A stretch of 64,000 bases of DNA from Chytridium lagenaria. Its lineage: Eukaryota; Chytridiomycota; Chytridiomycetes; Chytridiales; Chytridiaceae. Shown here in pieces: positions 10,885 to 22,006 of the stretch. A model generated the notes under the pieces. That model was not told where the DNA came from and searched no databases. It saw only the letters and a list, made by a program, of their open reading frames with translations. How positions within the stretch are numbered: position 1 is the first letter of the stretch; each line of letters starts with the position of its first letter. The stretch covers positions 1 to 64,000 of the forward strand of contig JAHLKC010000159.1 of NCBI GenBank assembly GCA_025449115.1. Direction: 5' to 3'. The translations under genes were made by a program, and so were the position numbers.

Positions 10885-12133
10885 ATGGTTGAAGACGACG
10901 ACGACGACATTCTCGTGAGCGCTGAATCCATCATCAGCGGTACTCCAGTGATCACAAACGTTAACGCCGCGGGAGCCCCAATAGCTGTCAAGCAGGATGT
11001 CACAAACCAGAAGATGACGGCGTTTCGTCAAACGAAGAAAGCGAAAGTGACGGAAGAGAAACTGAAGAAAGAGAAAGTGTTGTCAGTTATAAGGGTTAAG
11101 GAAGAGAGTGGAAGGAAAAGGATCAAATGGACAGATAAGCAATCGGAGTTTCTATTGGAAGCAATGGTGAAAGAAAAGCAGTTGGGCAAAGGGACGGATG
11201 GGGTGGGTTGAAGAATGATGCTTGGCAGCGCATCATGGTGGACCTCAATGCAAACTTTTGTCTGGAGTACTCTGTGGAACAGATTAAGAGTCACTTCAAT
11301 CAAATGGTAAGAGGACTACCTTTGTTTCTCTCAATTTCTAATAAAACGAAAACAGTGGAAGCCACGGTATAGTGCCATCAAGTCACTTCGAAACTCCAGC
11401 GGATTTGGATGGTCAGCAGAACAACAACGATTTACAGCGCCGGACAACGTATGGGAAAGCTTGTTAAAGGTATGTTAATCTTAATGTTATCAATGATTGT
11501 GTCCGTCAGATTCTGATACCTTTGTTTTCCTTTTTTTCTTGTTTTTGTGCAGCCCATGGAAGAAGCGAAGAGGAAAGCCTTCCTTTGGGTCAAAGAGGCA
11601 AACAACCTCATTGTTTTATCACGAATCTTGAGGCCTTTCTGGACGGCCAAGTTGCTACTGGCCAGGATGCCATTGTTTTGAACGACGACGACGATCTTTA
11701 TTTTCGAAATGAATTGAGCAGCGACAACGATGAGACCACTTCAAAGGACATCAGTACTGGAAAGGAGTTCAGCACGGGGCGGAGCGCAATATCTACTCCT
11801 GCAATGTCACGTTATCGAAAATCGCGATCTCGAACATCCTCTGGAACACCTGCCGTGTCAAACGCTTCCTCCGTTTCTGGAACACCTGCCGCGTCAAAAG
11901 CTTCCTCCGTTCGTGTCAACGCAACTGTCTCTTCTGATGAAGACGAGAGCTCTATTGAAGACTCCGGCCATAAACGCAAAAGGGAGAAAACCTCGGACAC
12001 TGGCCATCGCAAGAAGAGGAGTGAAAAGGCGTCAATTGCAATGGCGCTGACGAGCCTCGCACAGACTGTTGGTGACATAGTCGCCAGCCGCAAAGCACAC
12101 AGCAACAGACGTTTGAACCGATTGATTTCCTGA
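10885..12133 (+). pseudogene. Harbinger Myb/SANT-like DNA-binding protein
   Basis: The frame starts MVEDDDDDILVSAES and leads into a Myb/SANT-like trihelix (RIKWTDKQSEFLLEAMVKEK ... LKNDAWQRIMVDLN ... WKPRYSAIKSLRNSSGFGW). The tryptophan spacing is that of Harbinger ORF1/MADF-like proteins. These bind the transposon ends and bring the nuclease into the nucleus. Introns of about 50 and 80 bases (GTAAGAGG...AACAG, GTATGTT...TGCAG) follow. The C-terminal part has DGQVATGQDAI, common in this family, and a Lys-rich tail with nuclear-localisation character (HKRKREK). A frame change near 11205 and probably one near 11640 break the frame. Confidence 0.8.
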
Positions 12134-12364
12134 CCATTGCAACCAACATATTATTTGAAAGGCAAGATGAGCTGGATCTTTCACCGGAGGACTTCGGATG
12201 TGTTTTATCGTCATTTACCAAAAACGATCGCCTAGCGCAGGTGTTTGTGAACATGAATTCCAAGGGCAGAGAGGGGTTGGAAGAGACAAAGGCTTTTTAT
12301 TCGCAGATATATTAAAGAATAAGCATTAATATATATAAACGTCTTTAAGCAACATAGATAATTT

Positions 12365-13783
12365 TTATTGCCTTAAAGCAGAGTTGTTTCTTACATATGT
12401 GCAATAGGCTTCCCACATCTCGTTAGCAATGCCCAACCTCCACCTTTCTGCATCTTCATTATCTTCACTTCCTGGGACTTCTTCGCCATCGCTGTCGCCA
12501 TCCCCAAAGTCTTCACCTCTCCTTTCGTTCAAAACCGTTTGTTGCTGCCTCTCAATCAACTCAATTGCAGATTCCGAAATCCAATCTTGCCTCCCTCCCT
12601 TATGAATAAAATTATGCAAAAAACTAAACGCATACACCAGGCGTACCTGGGATCTGTACGGATAATCCACCATCCTGCTAAGTAGAGGAAATCGCCTCTT
12701 CAAGACACCGAAGATCCGCTCAACAACGTTACGGAGGGAGGCATGACGAAGATTGAAAAGTTCTTTGGCGTTTTCTGGCTTTCTTTCATCACGTCCGCTT
12801 CCCTTCAACCACTCTTTCAAATGGTACCGAACCCCTCTAAAAGGAGTCAAGAACTGCCGTGTCAAGCCATACCCAGCGTCTGCAAGATAGTACTTTCCAT
12901 CTGGCACAGCAAAAGCTCCCTTCCTCATAGCGTCTTCGAGAACTCGAGCATCACTGCACTGCCCTCCCACCCAGCGTATAAGGTCTGAAAAGTTAAATCA
13001 AACGAGCAAACGCCAAGCACGTTCTGCGAGATAAACCCCTTACGGTTTCTGAATCGCGCCTGATCTTTGTACGGTACAATTGCACCTATGTGAGTTCCAT
13101 CCAAGGCCCCCAAACAATTCTTGAAAAAGGGGAAAGCTTTTGGATTGGTAACGATTTCCGGGGGAGTTCGCCATCGGAGGATGTCTTCTGCGGTCGGCTG
13201 CCGTAAATAGTTTTTCGCAACTTTCATGAGTCCGCGTAAGGTGTTGTTGAAATGTCTGCTGACTGTTTCTAGACTCAAGCAAAACTCCGTCGCTATCTGA
13301 CGGCTAGTTTTACCCCGCCCAACCTAGTCAAAAGTGTGTAAATCACTGCACTAGACAAAAGGCTTTTTCATACGGGGATCAAACACATACCTGTATAAAC
13401 AGTATGATCTGATGCTCGACGGTTATTCCCTTTCTCGAATCTCTAAATCCATGTTGCCGCAAAACCGAACACAGCTCTTGGAAAACAGGGGAGCTCATGC
13501 GAACAATCTCCCCGAAGCGCCAATCTTGGTAGCCCAGAATATGCTCGAATTTCATTCTTGCCAGTGCTGCACTCTTGGTAGGTCGCCTTTTGTCGAAGAA
13601 CGCCTGATGGTACCAAGCTGCAATGAGGACAGTAGCCGACAGTAAAAGGACGAGGATATCGTCGTCCTCGGTCTGATCAGGTTCATCCTCTCGCGCACTA
13701 CAGTAATATGGATGGCGGATATGACGGTTATAATAGTGTTGACGAGGGACATGGGCAGAGCGAGTTCGGGTAACTTGAGGCAT
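12365..13783 (-). pseudogene. Harbinger DDE transposase (DDE_Tnp_4)
   Basis: Exon 1 (13391-13783) starts MPQVTRTRSAHVPRQ. A 67-base intron (13324-13390) separates it from GRGKTSRQIATEFCLSLETV, the helix-turn-helix region. The catalytic triad is present: Asp in GALDGTHIGA (codon 13099-13101), Asp in YYLADAGYGL (12878-12880) and Glu in LRNVVERIFGVLKRRFP (12719-12721). The C-terminal FLHNFIHKGG motif follows, then an acidic tail. In related transposases GWEGSA is followed directly by an SDARVLEDAM-type segment. Here the two lie in different frames near 12952-12957, so one base is missing or added, and the protein as written is truncated. Confidence 0.9.
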
Positions 13784-14759
13784 TCTCTGGACGATTGTGT
13801 ATGTGTGACAAACTGTCGTTAATATAGTGCGAATCCAAACAGCATTTTTACCAAATAATCTCCTTTATTTCACAAATTTATGACCACATTTACGAAATAT
13901 TATTTCGGGCCTCCAGATCTGAAATCATGATTTACTGAAATAACATTATTTCAGCTAATTTCTGAAATCATTATTTCGCCTGAAGCACCCCGAAATAATA
14001 TTAGCGAAATAACGAAAAATCTGAATCCAAGCGCACCCTAAAAGTTTCTTGAATTCGCTGATCCTCAGAGTCCGTTTCCGACTCAAAAGTACTGTTGGAC
14101 CCAACCTATGACGTAAATGTGTTTAGAATTACACAAACATATGTTGGTATGGGGAAAAAAAAATCTTACCGAAGTTCTCGCCGTTTCGTCCGTCAGCGTT
14201 TCAAAGCTTCGAATATTTTTACTCTAAGACTCAGCGTTAAAAATGCGGCAAAAACACAACAAAGCGTACCATCATATCTCCAATATTCTCCATGCCTCCA
14301 TTTAGTGAAGCAATAACGTCAGAGAGCAACGGTTCAAACTTTCCAATTCCTGTATGATGCTGTCGTTCACACCTCTTTTTCTGGCTGACTCTTTATGAAA
14401 GCTGCCCGCCGTTCCAACGCAGCAAAGGCCTTTGAGATACCTTGGTAAACTGGAAGCAAAGGTGGTTAGTAAGAGTCTAAAATCTGCGTATGATAGCAAC
14501 GACACCTTGCAAATAAGAAGATTTGAATTCTGTACCTTATATACACTGAGGCAGTCCTTGCTGATCGCGACGGTGGTCCTGAGCCAGGAATAATAATTAT
14601 CAATCTCCACCGCGCCAGGATGGCATCAGATATGGCAGACATTGCTTTAAAGGGAGGAAAGTCGTGAGAAAGGCTATAATCAGAAAGGAAGGTCTTACCT
14701 GCAAGAGGACTAAGGAAGGCCGTCGTCGCTGTGGGCGATGAGGTCGTCATTGTAATTGT

Positions 14760-15225
14760 GCTAATGGTATTCACAAAAGAATGCAGAAAGCTAAATCCTC
14801 AAGAGCACCTTTCTTTTTGAAAAGAAAAAGTCCTGCGAGCCAGCTCTTCTCTGCGTGGTTCCTCATTTTGTGTCAATCTATCAGATCACCAGACTCACGT
14901 TTTGTCAAGTAATCCTTTGTAGGAGAGATAACGAGAGGGATTGTCTGCGGTAATCCTGCTTCTTGAACTGCCACGCTCCAGAATGGATAGGGATGTCCCT
15001 CAAACATTTTGATGTAAGGATGAGCATCTTCAATCAACACCATCTAATATCCTTGACTTGCATGAATCGAACCAATGAGCAAGAATGAATTTTACTGGAT
15101 ATCGGCTTTACGTGAAATACCGTCCCAACCACCGATCAGAACGTTTCGAGCTGCTCACCCATCATCCCATCAGAGTTTTCTGGCACATCAATGTAGGAGA
15201 CAATTGTCAAATTCAATATTGGACT
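14760..15225 (-). other. Intergenic with a possible short coding relic
   Basis: A minus-strand stretch from about 15045 down to 14905 reads MVLIEDAHPYIKMFEGHPYP ... IPLVISPTKDYLTK and then meets a GTGAGTCTGG splice-donor-like site. I do not recognise it. The stretch is too short to call a gene and may be a relic cut off by the LINE at its right. Confidence 0.25.
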
Positions 15226-15233
15226 TAAAAGCG
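15226..15233. repeat. LINE target-site duplication, left
   Basis: TAAAAGCG occurs here next to the G run of the LINE 3' end, and again at 19609-19616 next to its 5' end. This fits a target-site duplication of about eight bases; the flanking bases differ. Confidence 0.6.
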
Positions 15234-15318
15234 GGGGGGGGTTACGGTTACTTTATTCGGTGACACTTAAGGGGGTAAGATAACAGAATCAAAGAACGAA
15301 AACAGGCGGTCAAAGAGA

Positions 15319-18300
15319 TCAAAGAAACGGCGATTCAGCAAAAAGTCGAACAAGGTGTAGTGAGAGTGCGGAGCAAGACGGAACGCAAATCCCACACCTC
15401 CTCGTAGGAGTCCAGGGGTAAAACATTAAGAAGAGAATAAGGAAGGGAAGCGTAAAGGGAACAATCACGAAAATGAGAACGGTTAAAATTGCGGTGACAA
15501 CCAGGACAGACATGGACGGGACGCATCCAACAAGTGCCAGCCCGCCAACGAAGCACGCGCGAGAGAAAAGGAGGAGAAACATAGAGAGAAGAATCAACGA
15601 AAGACGAAACACGGCGGGAACAGGGTTCAACGTAGGAGATTAAAGCAGAAGGAGGAATTAAGGAGACAGCGTGAGAACGAAGAAAGGAAGAAAGACGAGG
15701 ACGAGGGAAGGAAGAGAATCAAAGGCAAGGCGGAGGGTACGTACACAGAGCGGGCAGACATCAAACGCGAAACCAAGTTCCAAACAGGCCAGGGGGCAGA
15801 CGGAAAAACCACGCGGCAGGGGGTGAAGCGGGTGGAGACGGTCAAGATGATAGTGAACGAGGTGAGGAGAGAGTCTGCCCGGGAGTGAAAGGTGCCCCAA
15901 CCCAGCAAAGAAAAAGCCAAATTGGAGGGAAAAGAAAAGGGAGAGAAAACCCAACGTGCAGCAGAAGCATAGAGTCAGAGAGGGCGGCAAAACCAGCGGA
16001 GGCCTGAAGACGAGCAAAAAGAGCAAGGCAGACAAGCCCATAGTCCAACAACGGGCCCAAAAGGTGCGGAGGATGGTAAGGCGAGCGGAAGGGTGCCAGA
16101 GAGAACCAGAGGCTTGGAAAGCGGCCAACGAAGAGCGGGCGCGGAGGACAATACCCAGGCAGCCGGCATCAGGATCTCCAGAAGCGTGGCGTTCCCAGTC
16201 CACCCAAAGGAACGGTGGGGTAGACCAAGGTAGCGATAGGAAAGACGGCGAGGGAGAGGAACCCGCGAGGAGGAGGGGAGGAGCCAACTGAGGCAGGCCA
16301 ACAACAGCGCTCTTGGATAAGTTGTACAGCATGCCAACCGAGAGAGCCCAATCGGAACAGAGGTCAAGCAGGTGTTGTGCGTGGGGAGAAGAAAAAGCTT
16401 TAAGAAGTACATCGTCAGCAACAAAAGGGCACAAGGAGAAGAAGGAAGTAAAGGAAAGGGGTCCAACAAATGTATAAGAGGATCAATAAACAATTAAAAA
16501 GAAGGGGAGCCAGAATTGAACCCTGAAAGAGGCCACGAAGACGGGGGAAAGGGAGGACAGGGAGCCATTAACAACAACAGATGAGGTCGTGTCACGAAGC
16601 ATGAGGCCGTAAATGAGGGAGATGAAGATGGGGGGGCAGCCGCGGGCGTGGAGCACTTGGAGAAGCGGGCGTGGTCCACGGAATCGTAAGCAGACTTGAT
16701 ATCCAGAAAGATGGAGATGGGCGCTTGTCCGGTACGAGAGAGGGCATCCGAGAGCAGGGTATGCGAGAGGCAGCTGAATCCATGGCGAAAACCAGCTTGG
16801 TGGGGGTGGAGAGCCAGCCAGGAAAAATTCGCACGTTGAAGGAAGGAGAGGAAGATACGTTAAAAAGGCGGCGGAGCATGAGGGTGAGAGCAATGGGACG
16901 AGTATTGGGGGCTGTAGGGGCTCGGTTTTTGGGAGGAGAGTAAGGGTAGCGTGATTCCAGGCGGTGGGGGTGAGGCCGGAGGCAGCGCAGTGGCGGAAAA
17001 GGGAGGCAAGAGCGGGAAGAAAGAGGAGGGAGGGGATGAGGGCGCGGAGAACCAATACGTGGAGAGAATCATGGCGCAGGCTTTGTGAGTGGGATACTGG
17101 AGGATGGAGGAAGAGATGGAGGAGTTGGTGAAAGCGGCGACAAAATCCAAGGATTGGGGAGGAGGGAGGGGAGGTGGCAGGACGGGAGCGGTGTGGGGAG
17201 GAGCAAAAAGGTTAGCATAGTGGGCATAGCAATCTTCCAGCGGGGACGTGGTGGGGGTGCGGGAGGTAAGACGAGTGGTGGGCGGCGGGATCGTTGATGG
17301 CGTCGGAAGAGACGGATGTGGTCGGAAGGGGAGGTACTGGTGGCCAGGGCGTCGGGAAGGCGGTCAGGAGTGAGTTGGATGGTGCCAGGGTCGTAGGAGC
17401 CAAGGACATGCTCGCAAGAGTAGTGGAGGGTGTCGTGGAGAGTGCGTAGACGGAGTCCAAAGCTGCTTGCTGGACTGCCCGGGAGGACGTGTGGAGGTGC
17501 GGAGGAGCGAGAGTTGAGAAAACAGTGGGGAGGCAGCCGCGTCAAAATGGTGAGCAAGATGGAGGGCAGTGGCGGGTCGCGAAGCTTCTTGAGGAAAAAA
17601 CGACGAGGGGTGGGGGTGGTGTGGGGCGGGTGCACAAGAGGAGGAAGGGCCAGGGAGAGATGAAGAACACCATGGTCAGAAAGAGGAATGGCCAGCGGAT
17701 CAGAGGGCGGTCGGAAGATCCAAGAGAGGGGTGCACTGGCACAGGCCCAAAGGTGATCAAGATGAGGGATGGCGGGGGAGGAGGGGTGGGGCGGCAGAAA
17801 GGTGAGGGGTGGCGCGGGAAGTAGGAGTGAAAGTAGGTGATGAGAGACGTGCGACGGGGAACCGGAGATCCAGTGAGGGAGCCAGCCGAGGACATGGAGA
17901 AAGTGACGTTAAAATCTCCGAGAATGGCGAGGGGGCAAAGGACCGAGGGACAACGGCCTCCAGGTGTTGGATGAGGGTGGTAGCGGCAAGCCGAGGCGGG
18001 AAGTAAACTGCAATAAAGGGTGAGGAATCAACTGTAAAACCAAGAACATATTCAGAACGAAAACCAAGGAAACGCGGGAAGAAAACTGGGGACTACACGC
18101 AAGGAGTAGGCCATCATGTTCATGGCCGCGAACACCAGGGAGGCGAGGGGGGCGAATTGAGTGACCAACGACAAGTGGGGAGGAGGCAATTGCGGACCAG
18201 TCCAACCACCACGTTTCCGCAACCACAAATACATCAAAGGTGCCAGACCGTAAAAGACCAGTGAGATGCTGCCAGCCAGCGAAGCGGAGGCCGTGTGCAT

Positions 18301-18451
18301 TTTGGTAGCCAATGGAGAGAGTCATTGCGAGGGGTGTTGACGCGCTTAGCAGCAGAGGCGAGATCAGAATTGGAATTGCGTTTATTGGGACGACGAACAA
18401 CAAGCGGGGTCTCAGGGGGAGGGGAGGGGGAGGAGGGAGTCGGGGTAACAT
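15319..18451 (-). pseudogene. LINE ORF2: endonuclease and reverse transcriptase, frameshifted
   Basis: The endonuclease begins IGYQNAHGLRFAGWQHLTGL with VVAETWW after it (catalytic Asn and Glu of the APE fold). Reverse transcriptase pieces occur in successive frames: RHCAASGLTPTAWNHATLTL (finger motif), a substrate-binding region around 16600-16900, and LCPFVADDVLLKAF with the catalytic Asp pair (about 16400). Downstream, YRYLGLPH marks the thumb region. Near 15500 the C-terminus has CPGCHRNFNRSHFRDC, a CCHC-type knuckle. At least five frame changes prevent translation of one protein, so this copy is dead or the sequence is poor here. Confidence 0.8.
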
Positions 18452-18779
18452 CTTTGGTGGTGGAGGGGGGGGAGGTTGACGGAGGGAGGGCAGTTGGGGT
18501 CATAGAAGGGGTCAAAGGTGGGGGCAGGGACGCAGCAAGGGAGGGAGCAAGAGGAGGGAGGGTGACAGGGAGAGTCTCGCCATAGGAGGCACGGGCAACG
18601 TGGAGAAGTAGTGGCGCAAGGCAAGCGGCTTGGTGGCATCAGTGGCGCCAGCGGAAAGACGAGCAAGGGCGCGGTCACGAATGGCAGTGCGGGTCACGGA
18701 AGGTGAGACAGGAACGGAGGGATCAAAGGTAGGGTCGAAAGTGCCAAATTTTGCAGCATCTAAAGAGGTCAGTAGCTTG

Positions 18780-19526
18780 TCTTTCTGATCTTGTGAACGG
18801 TCAGACCAACGATGGAGGAGTTAATGTAAAAGAGGTCCGGAATGGGGATGGAGGGGGCCAGGGCACGGAGATCACGACGAAGCTCGCTGAGGCGGATCCA
18901 AGGGGCGTCACGGTATACAGGGTGACAAAATCATCAGGGGAGGTGAAGCGGGTGGGTGGAGTAGCGGCGGTACGGGCAATGCGAGAGCGACGGGCCTCAT
19001 TGAAGCGAGCAGCAATGGCAGCGGGGGAGGAACGATCAGGGGGAGGCAGGGCAGCAACGGAAGCGTAGGAAGCAGCACGGGGAGCTGGGGCAGAGGTTGG
19101 GGGGGTCAGGGTGGAGGCCTGGAGAGCAGAGGTGGAGGAGGACGTCGAAAGGGCAGTCAAGGTCGAGTTCAACTTGGTCATCAAGGCGGGGAGAGGGGCG
19201 ATCACAGTGTGGAGGTCGCGAAGGGTAGTTTGGTCAGAAAGGAGGTGGACAGCGTTGGGTGAGGGCCATGGGGAGAAGGTACCGAAGACAGCAGCAATAA
19301 TCTGGTAGCCAACATCACGAGGGCCAGCAATAGAGTTACAGTTGGTGCAGAGGACAAGGGAACGATCCACGCAGAGGGAACCGTTGCACTTGGGGCAGGA
19401 GGGCATGAAGGCATGCCAGTGGTGGACAAAGGGTACCCAGGCAGTGGAGTCCGTAGTGTGGAAAGGTGGGAGGAAGACAGGAGGCCCAGAGGGAACGGGG
19501 CCGCCAGGATGGGTAGTTGGAGTCAC
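18780..19526 (-). pseudogene. LINE ORF1-like protein with zinc ribbon
   Basis: The frame starts MTPTTHPGGPVPSG. Residues about 45-65 contain CPKCNGSLCVDRSLVLCTNC, two CxxC pairs spaced as in a zinc ribbon. A Ser/Thr/Ala/Pro-rich linker and a basic stretch (AARFNEARRSRIARTA) follow, which could bind nucleic acid. The frame then changes near 18880; the continuation in another frame reaches PSIPIPDLFYINSSIVG. ORF1 proteins of LINEs coat the RNA. Assignment as ORF1 rests on position upstream of the endonuclease. Confidence 0.55.
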
Positions 19527-19606
19527 TGGGCGGGTGGGTGCACACCAGGGGAAGCGGTGTGAAAAGAGGTTGGCGAGTCACTCATCAGGTACGGCACGTC
19601 AATCAA

Positions 19607-19616
19607 TATAAAAGCG
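19607..19616 (+). promoter_or_regulatory. TATA-box-like site at the LINE border
   Basis: TATAAAAGCG lies about 100 bases upstream of the next start codon. The first bases come from the LINE and the rest from the duplicated target, so the box was completed by the insertion; the uninterrupted target would read TTAAAAGCG. Promoter function is inference. Confidence 0.35.
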
Positions 19617-19713
19617 CAGCTGGCACGTTTATTTCTTTCAGCAGCTTTCATTCCCGAAAAACACTCGTCAGAGCAACAAAAAAACAAGGACCACCATCAT
19701 CTCGCCAAAAACC

Positions 19714-20260
19714 ATGAACTACCTTCGCGATTTCAACGATAGTCAACGCGCCGGTGCTCCCAAGTGGCACATATCAGACACATCCTACGTTATTGAAGAA
19801 GCACCACGAGAACCATCCCGACCCTCACACGTCTTTAGTAACTTTTTGCAAAGGTAAGAGCAATAAAGGGTAAAGGGGAAAAGTATGTATTAACTTTTCT
19901 ACCAGATTTTCCACTGCTTCTGACTGCAGCAGGACCGCCTACTCTCCGTCACCGCGTCCTTCGTTTGGAGAGGCTTTCAAGCGCCTTTCCACGGCCATCA
20001 AACGGAGCTCCAAGGACGCGAACGTTGCCGAGCATGAGACGGAGAATCCGGCAAAGAAGAGTTGGAGATTTCATGGAAGCCAAAACACTTTAAAGTCAAG
20101 TCCACAAAGCCTTACCAAGCGTTGGAATCCATTTCAGCAAGTGGAGCCGTGTTCTAAGACTCAGAGAACGAGTAAACAAGGCCCATTCATACCCTATACC
20201 CATACTACTACACATCCCATCATTTTCTTTAGCTTGTTTTTTCAGCAGATCAGACTCTAA
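19714..20260 (+). CDS. Small hypothetical protein, two exons
   Basis: Exon 1 (19714-19853) starts MNYLRDFNDSQRAGAPKWHI. A 52-base intron (GTAAGAGC...CTACCAG) joins it in phase to exon 2 (19906-20260), giving about 164 residues. The protein is hydrophilic and rich in Ser, Pro and basic residues (SPRPSFGEAFKRLSTAIKRS); the last 20 residues turn hydrophobic. I recognise no domain. The context ACCATGA is acceptable for a start. The C-terminal part may not be real, because an intron-like stretch (TTTCTTTAG...TTTTTTCAG) precedes the stop. The LINE lies directly upstream. Confidence 0.5.
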
Positions 20261-21077
20261 AAACAATAAAACAAGGCTTATATATTTTACAAACCTCAAT
20301 ACTGACTAATAATCTCGTTCAGGGATTTTATCTTACGTTATAACACAAAGAGAAAAAAGCACGATACCTGCTATTGCCTTGAAAGTTTAACGATAGGATA
20401 AAGAGTGATAAAGCATATCTTATATAGCTGGAAAATTGTGTTTGGGAATGATATGATTTAATTAATGGTGTAAAGTGGCGACACGATCTCCACACCTTTA
20501 CTATTAAAAGATCTAGCTAGTACGCTCCTTCAAGAAAGTTTAATGAGGAGGCAGTATCTCCAGAACTAGATGAGTGGTCTTATTTCAGAACTCATGGGCG
20601 CCGTCACAAGGATCATGGCTATAATTTGTCGGTCACTCCTCCGCAGTTTGATGCCGGAACTATTTCGCAAAGGAAGTGGTGAGACTTACCGATAGCAAAC
20701 TGGAACGAATTGCTCAGTGATACCAACATTTGCATCAGTCTGCGTGCCGTAAGAATTGAGGAACAGTCAAAGACCTTGGTCCTCTAAGCAACTCTTTTCA
20801 CCCTTGCTTCCGTTGTTGACAGCTTTAACAAAATTCCACTTCAAACTCAGCGACACCGGGGTTGATGAACCCTAACCCTTTTTTTTTTCTAGAAGGCTTT
20901 GATTTGGCCAGCAGGACTTCACGGTCTCTTATGAAGTTATTTCGATGACACCATCTACCTTTTATCTGTAATCGACACATTGGTTTTATTACACCAGCAT
21001 TAAATAAACTTGTATGGCATCATCCAGCCATTGTCTGCAAAAGAAAAGAAAAGAACCTTCTTTCACATGCACCATCA
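20261..21077. other. Intergenic, no gene seen
   Basis: AT-rich sequence without an ORF of note or repeat structure, except a T run at about 20879-20888. It separates the small gene from the convergent methyltransferase gene. Confidence 0.5.
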
Positions 21078-22006
21078 TCATTTCTTTCGGAATGCCACAG
21101 TAACGATCTTTTGGCCTTCCACCCACCAAACTTGAAAGTGGGATATTTTACGCGCCCAAAAGCCGTGAAATCTAAACCTAATTGAGCAACTCTATCTGAA
21201 AGAAAACAACTCACCGTTCATTAAAATATCCGTCAACTCCTCCTCCACCCAATTGCAGCTCGTGATCAATAAAATCCCTGAATCCTCCAACATTCCGGCC
21301 ACACTTTTCGAGTACTTTTCTTTAGTTTCCGCAGAATTCGCGGCAAGACTGATGGCATCCAACGTTCCCTTGTCGATGGCGAGTTTAAATTTTCCAAGCG
21401 AAGGTATCGGGTGAAAGGATATCCATTTGCTTGTAGACAATATTGTTGCTGCGTTGCTGTTCGTCAGCGACTTTGATGGCGAGGTCGACAGAGTGCGATG
21501 AGTAGTCAACTCCGACGAGAGAAGTGTAGCCTAATGATGCCTGCCATAACAGTTTATAAATAAATCAGGGTGTGAAGGACGCTACCATTTCTAGAGCATA
21601 TGCCCATTCCCGCAACCCAAATCAATGGTTCTTGTCGATTTATCGGTGATATTCTCCAAAAGCTGAACAAAAAGAGATGAGTAAGAATATAATGCAGAAA
21701 TGTTTTTACCCAGTCCATCATCTTTTCTACGCTATCCTCTCCGAACCTAGAAAAACATAGTAAGGCAAAGAATAACTAGATGACGAGTGAATGCTGCAGG
21801 ATGGAATCTCACCAGATCTCACCGATGTCGCCATGCTCCTCAAAGTTGTTGACCTCTCTCTGGTAGACCTTGTCCCAGCTATACCATAAGAATTCAGCAT
21901 CACCGATCATGCGCATATGCATCTAGAATGCGCTTCAACAGGCCACACTCAACTGCTCCCTTTGTCCCTAGTACAGAGGGGTCGAATCCATCTCGACGTC
22001 AGCCAT
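21078..22006 (-). CDS. EFM4: EFM4-type protein-lysine methyltransferase
   Basis: This is a class I SAM-dependent methyltransferase of the EFM4/METTL10 family, which methylates a lysine of elongation factor eEF1A. The family order is present: PSVLGTK near the start, YSWDKVYQREVNNFEEHGD and GEIWFGEDSVEKMMDW, then motif I TIDLGCGNGH (about 21605-21635), VGVDYSSHSVDLA (motif II), DKGTLDAISL (motif IV) and GILLITSCNW. The C-terminus has YPTFKFGG and GQKIVTVAFRKK. Introns are short. Frame changes occur near 21970, 21393 (an extra A in GAAAATTTAAA) and 21130. The start at 22004-22006 (MADVEMDS) is tentative. If the indels are sequencing errors the gene is normal; if real it is a pseudogene. Confidence 0.8.

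Larger units (their letters stand above)
9737..14038. mobile_element. PIF/Harbinger DNA transposon
   Basis: The ends are inverted repeats: GGGTGCGATTGGATTC at the left, and at the right the reverse complement GGGTGCGCTTGGATTC, with GTTATTTCGCTAA further in on both sides. TAA flanks both ends (9734-9736 and 14039-14041), the three-base duplication typical of this superfamily. Inside are the two expected genes in convergent orientation: a Myb/SANT-like protein on the plus strand and a DDE transposase on the minus strand. Both carry frame changes, and the left arm has taken up a hAT MITE, so this copy is unlikely to move by itself. It interrupts a host reading frame. Confidence 0.93.
8787..14750 (-). 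pseudogene. Host gene split by a PIF/Harbinger insertion
   Basis: On the minus strand a multi-exon gene starts at 14748-14750 (MTTSSPTATTAFLSPLA, intron with GTAAGA). It continues through exons with DNYYSWLRTTVAISKDCL, ISKAFAALERRAAF, SLNGGMENIGDMM and SKNIRSFETLTDE to SETDSEDQRIQETF. There the reading frame meets the transposon. On the far side the same frame resumes (KESFKSDNFAPFAFQ, then MSAEEVKTQRKIDKA, a Lys/Arg-rich coiled coil, and VALEREQRQAAILWEKE). It ends in a Val-Glu-Pro-Thr repeat tract and a basic tail. Removing the element and one TAA leaves an open frame. The product is not recognised: it has an N-terminal helical part and a C-terminal coiled coil. One-base frame changes occur near 9081 and 14600, so the gene is probably dead in this copy. 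Confidence 0.6.
15234..19608 (-). mobile_element. LINE (non-LTR retrotransposon) with poly-C tail, decayed
   Basis: This GC-rich element is read on the minus strand. It begins with an ORF1-type protein, followed by an APE-type endonuclease, a reverse transcriptase and a C-terminal zinc knuckle. The 3' end is GAATAAAGTAACCGTAA followed by eight or more C, where poly-A would be usual. A second copy of the 3' end with the same tail lies at 32457-32931. The coding part is broken by many frame changes. Eight-base repeats (TAAAAGCG) flank the element. The family is not identified; the layout is that of APE-type clades such as Tad, I or L1. Confidence 0.85.

Noticed and set aside
15956..18600. Several Arg/Gly-rich plus-strand ORFs across the GC-rich LINE
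   Set aside because: They are antisense shadows of the LINE coding strand and have the composition expected of that.
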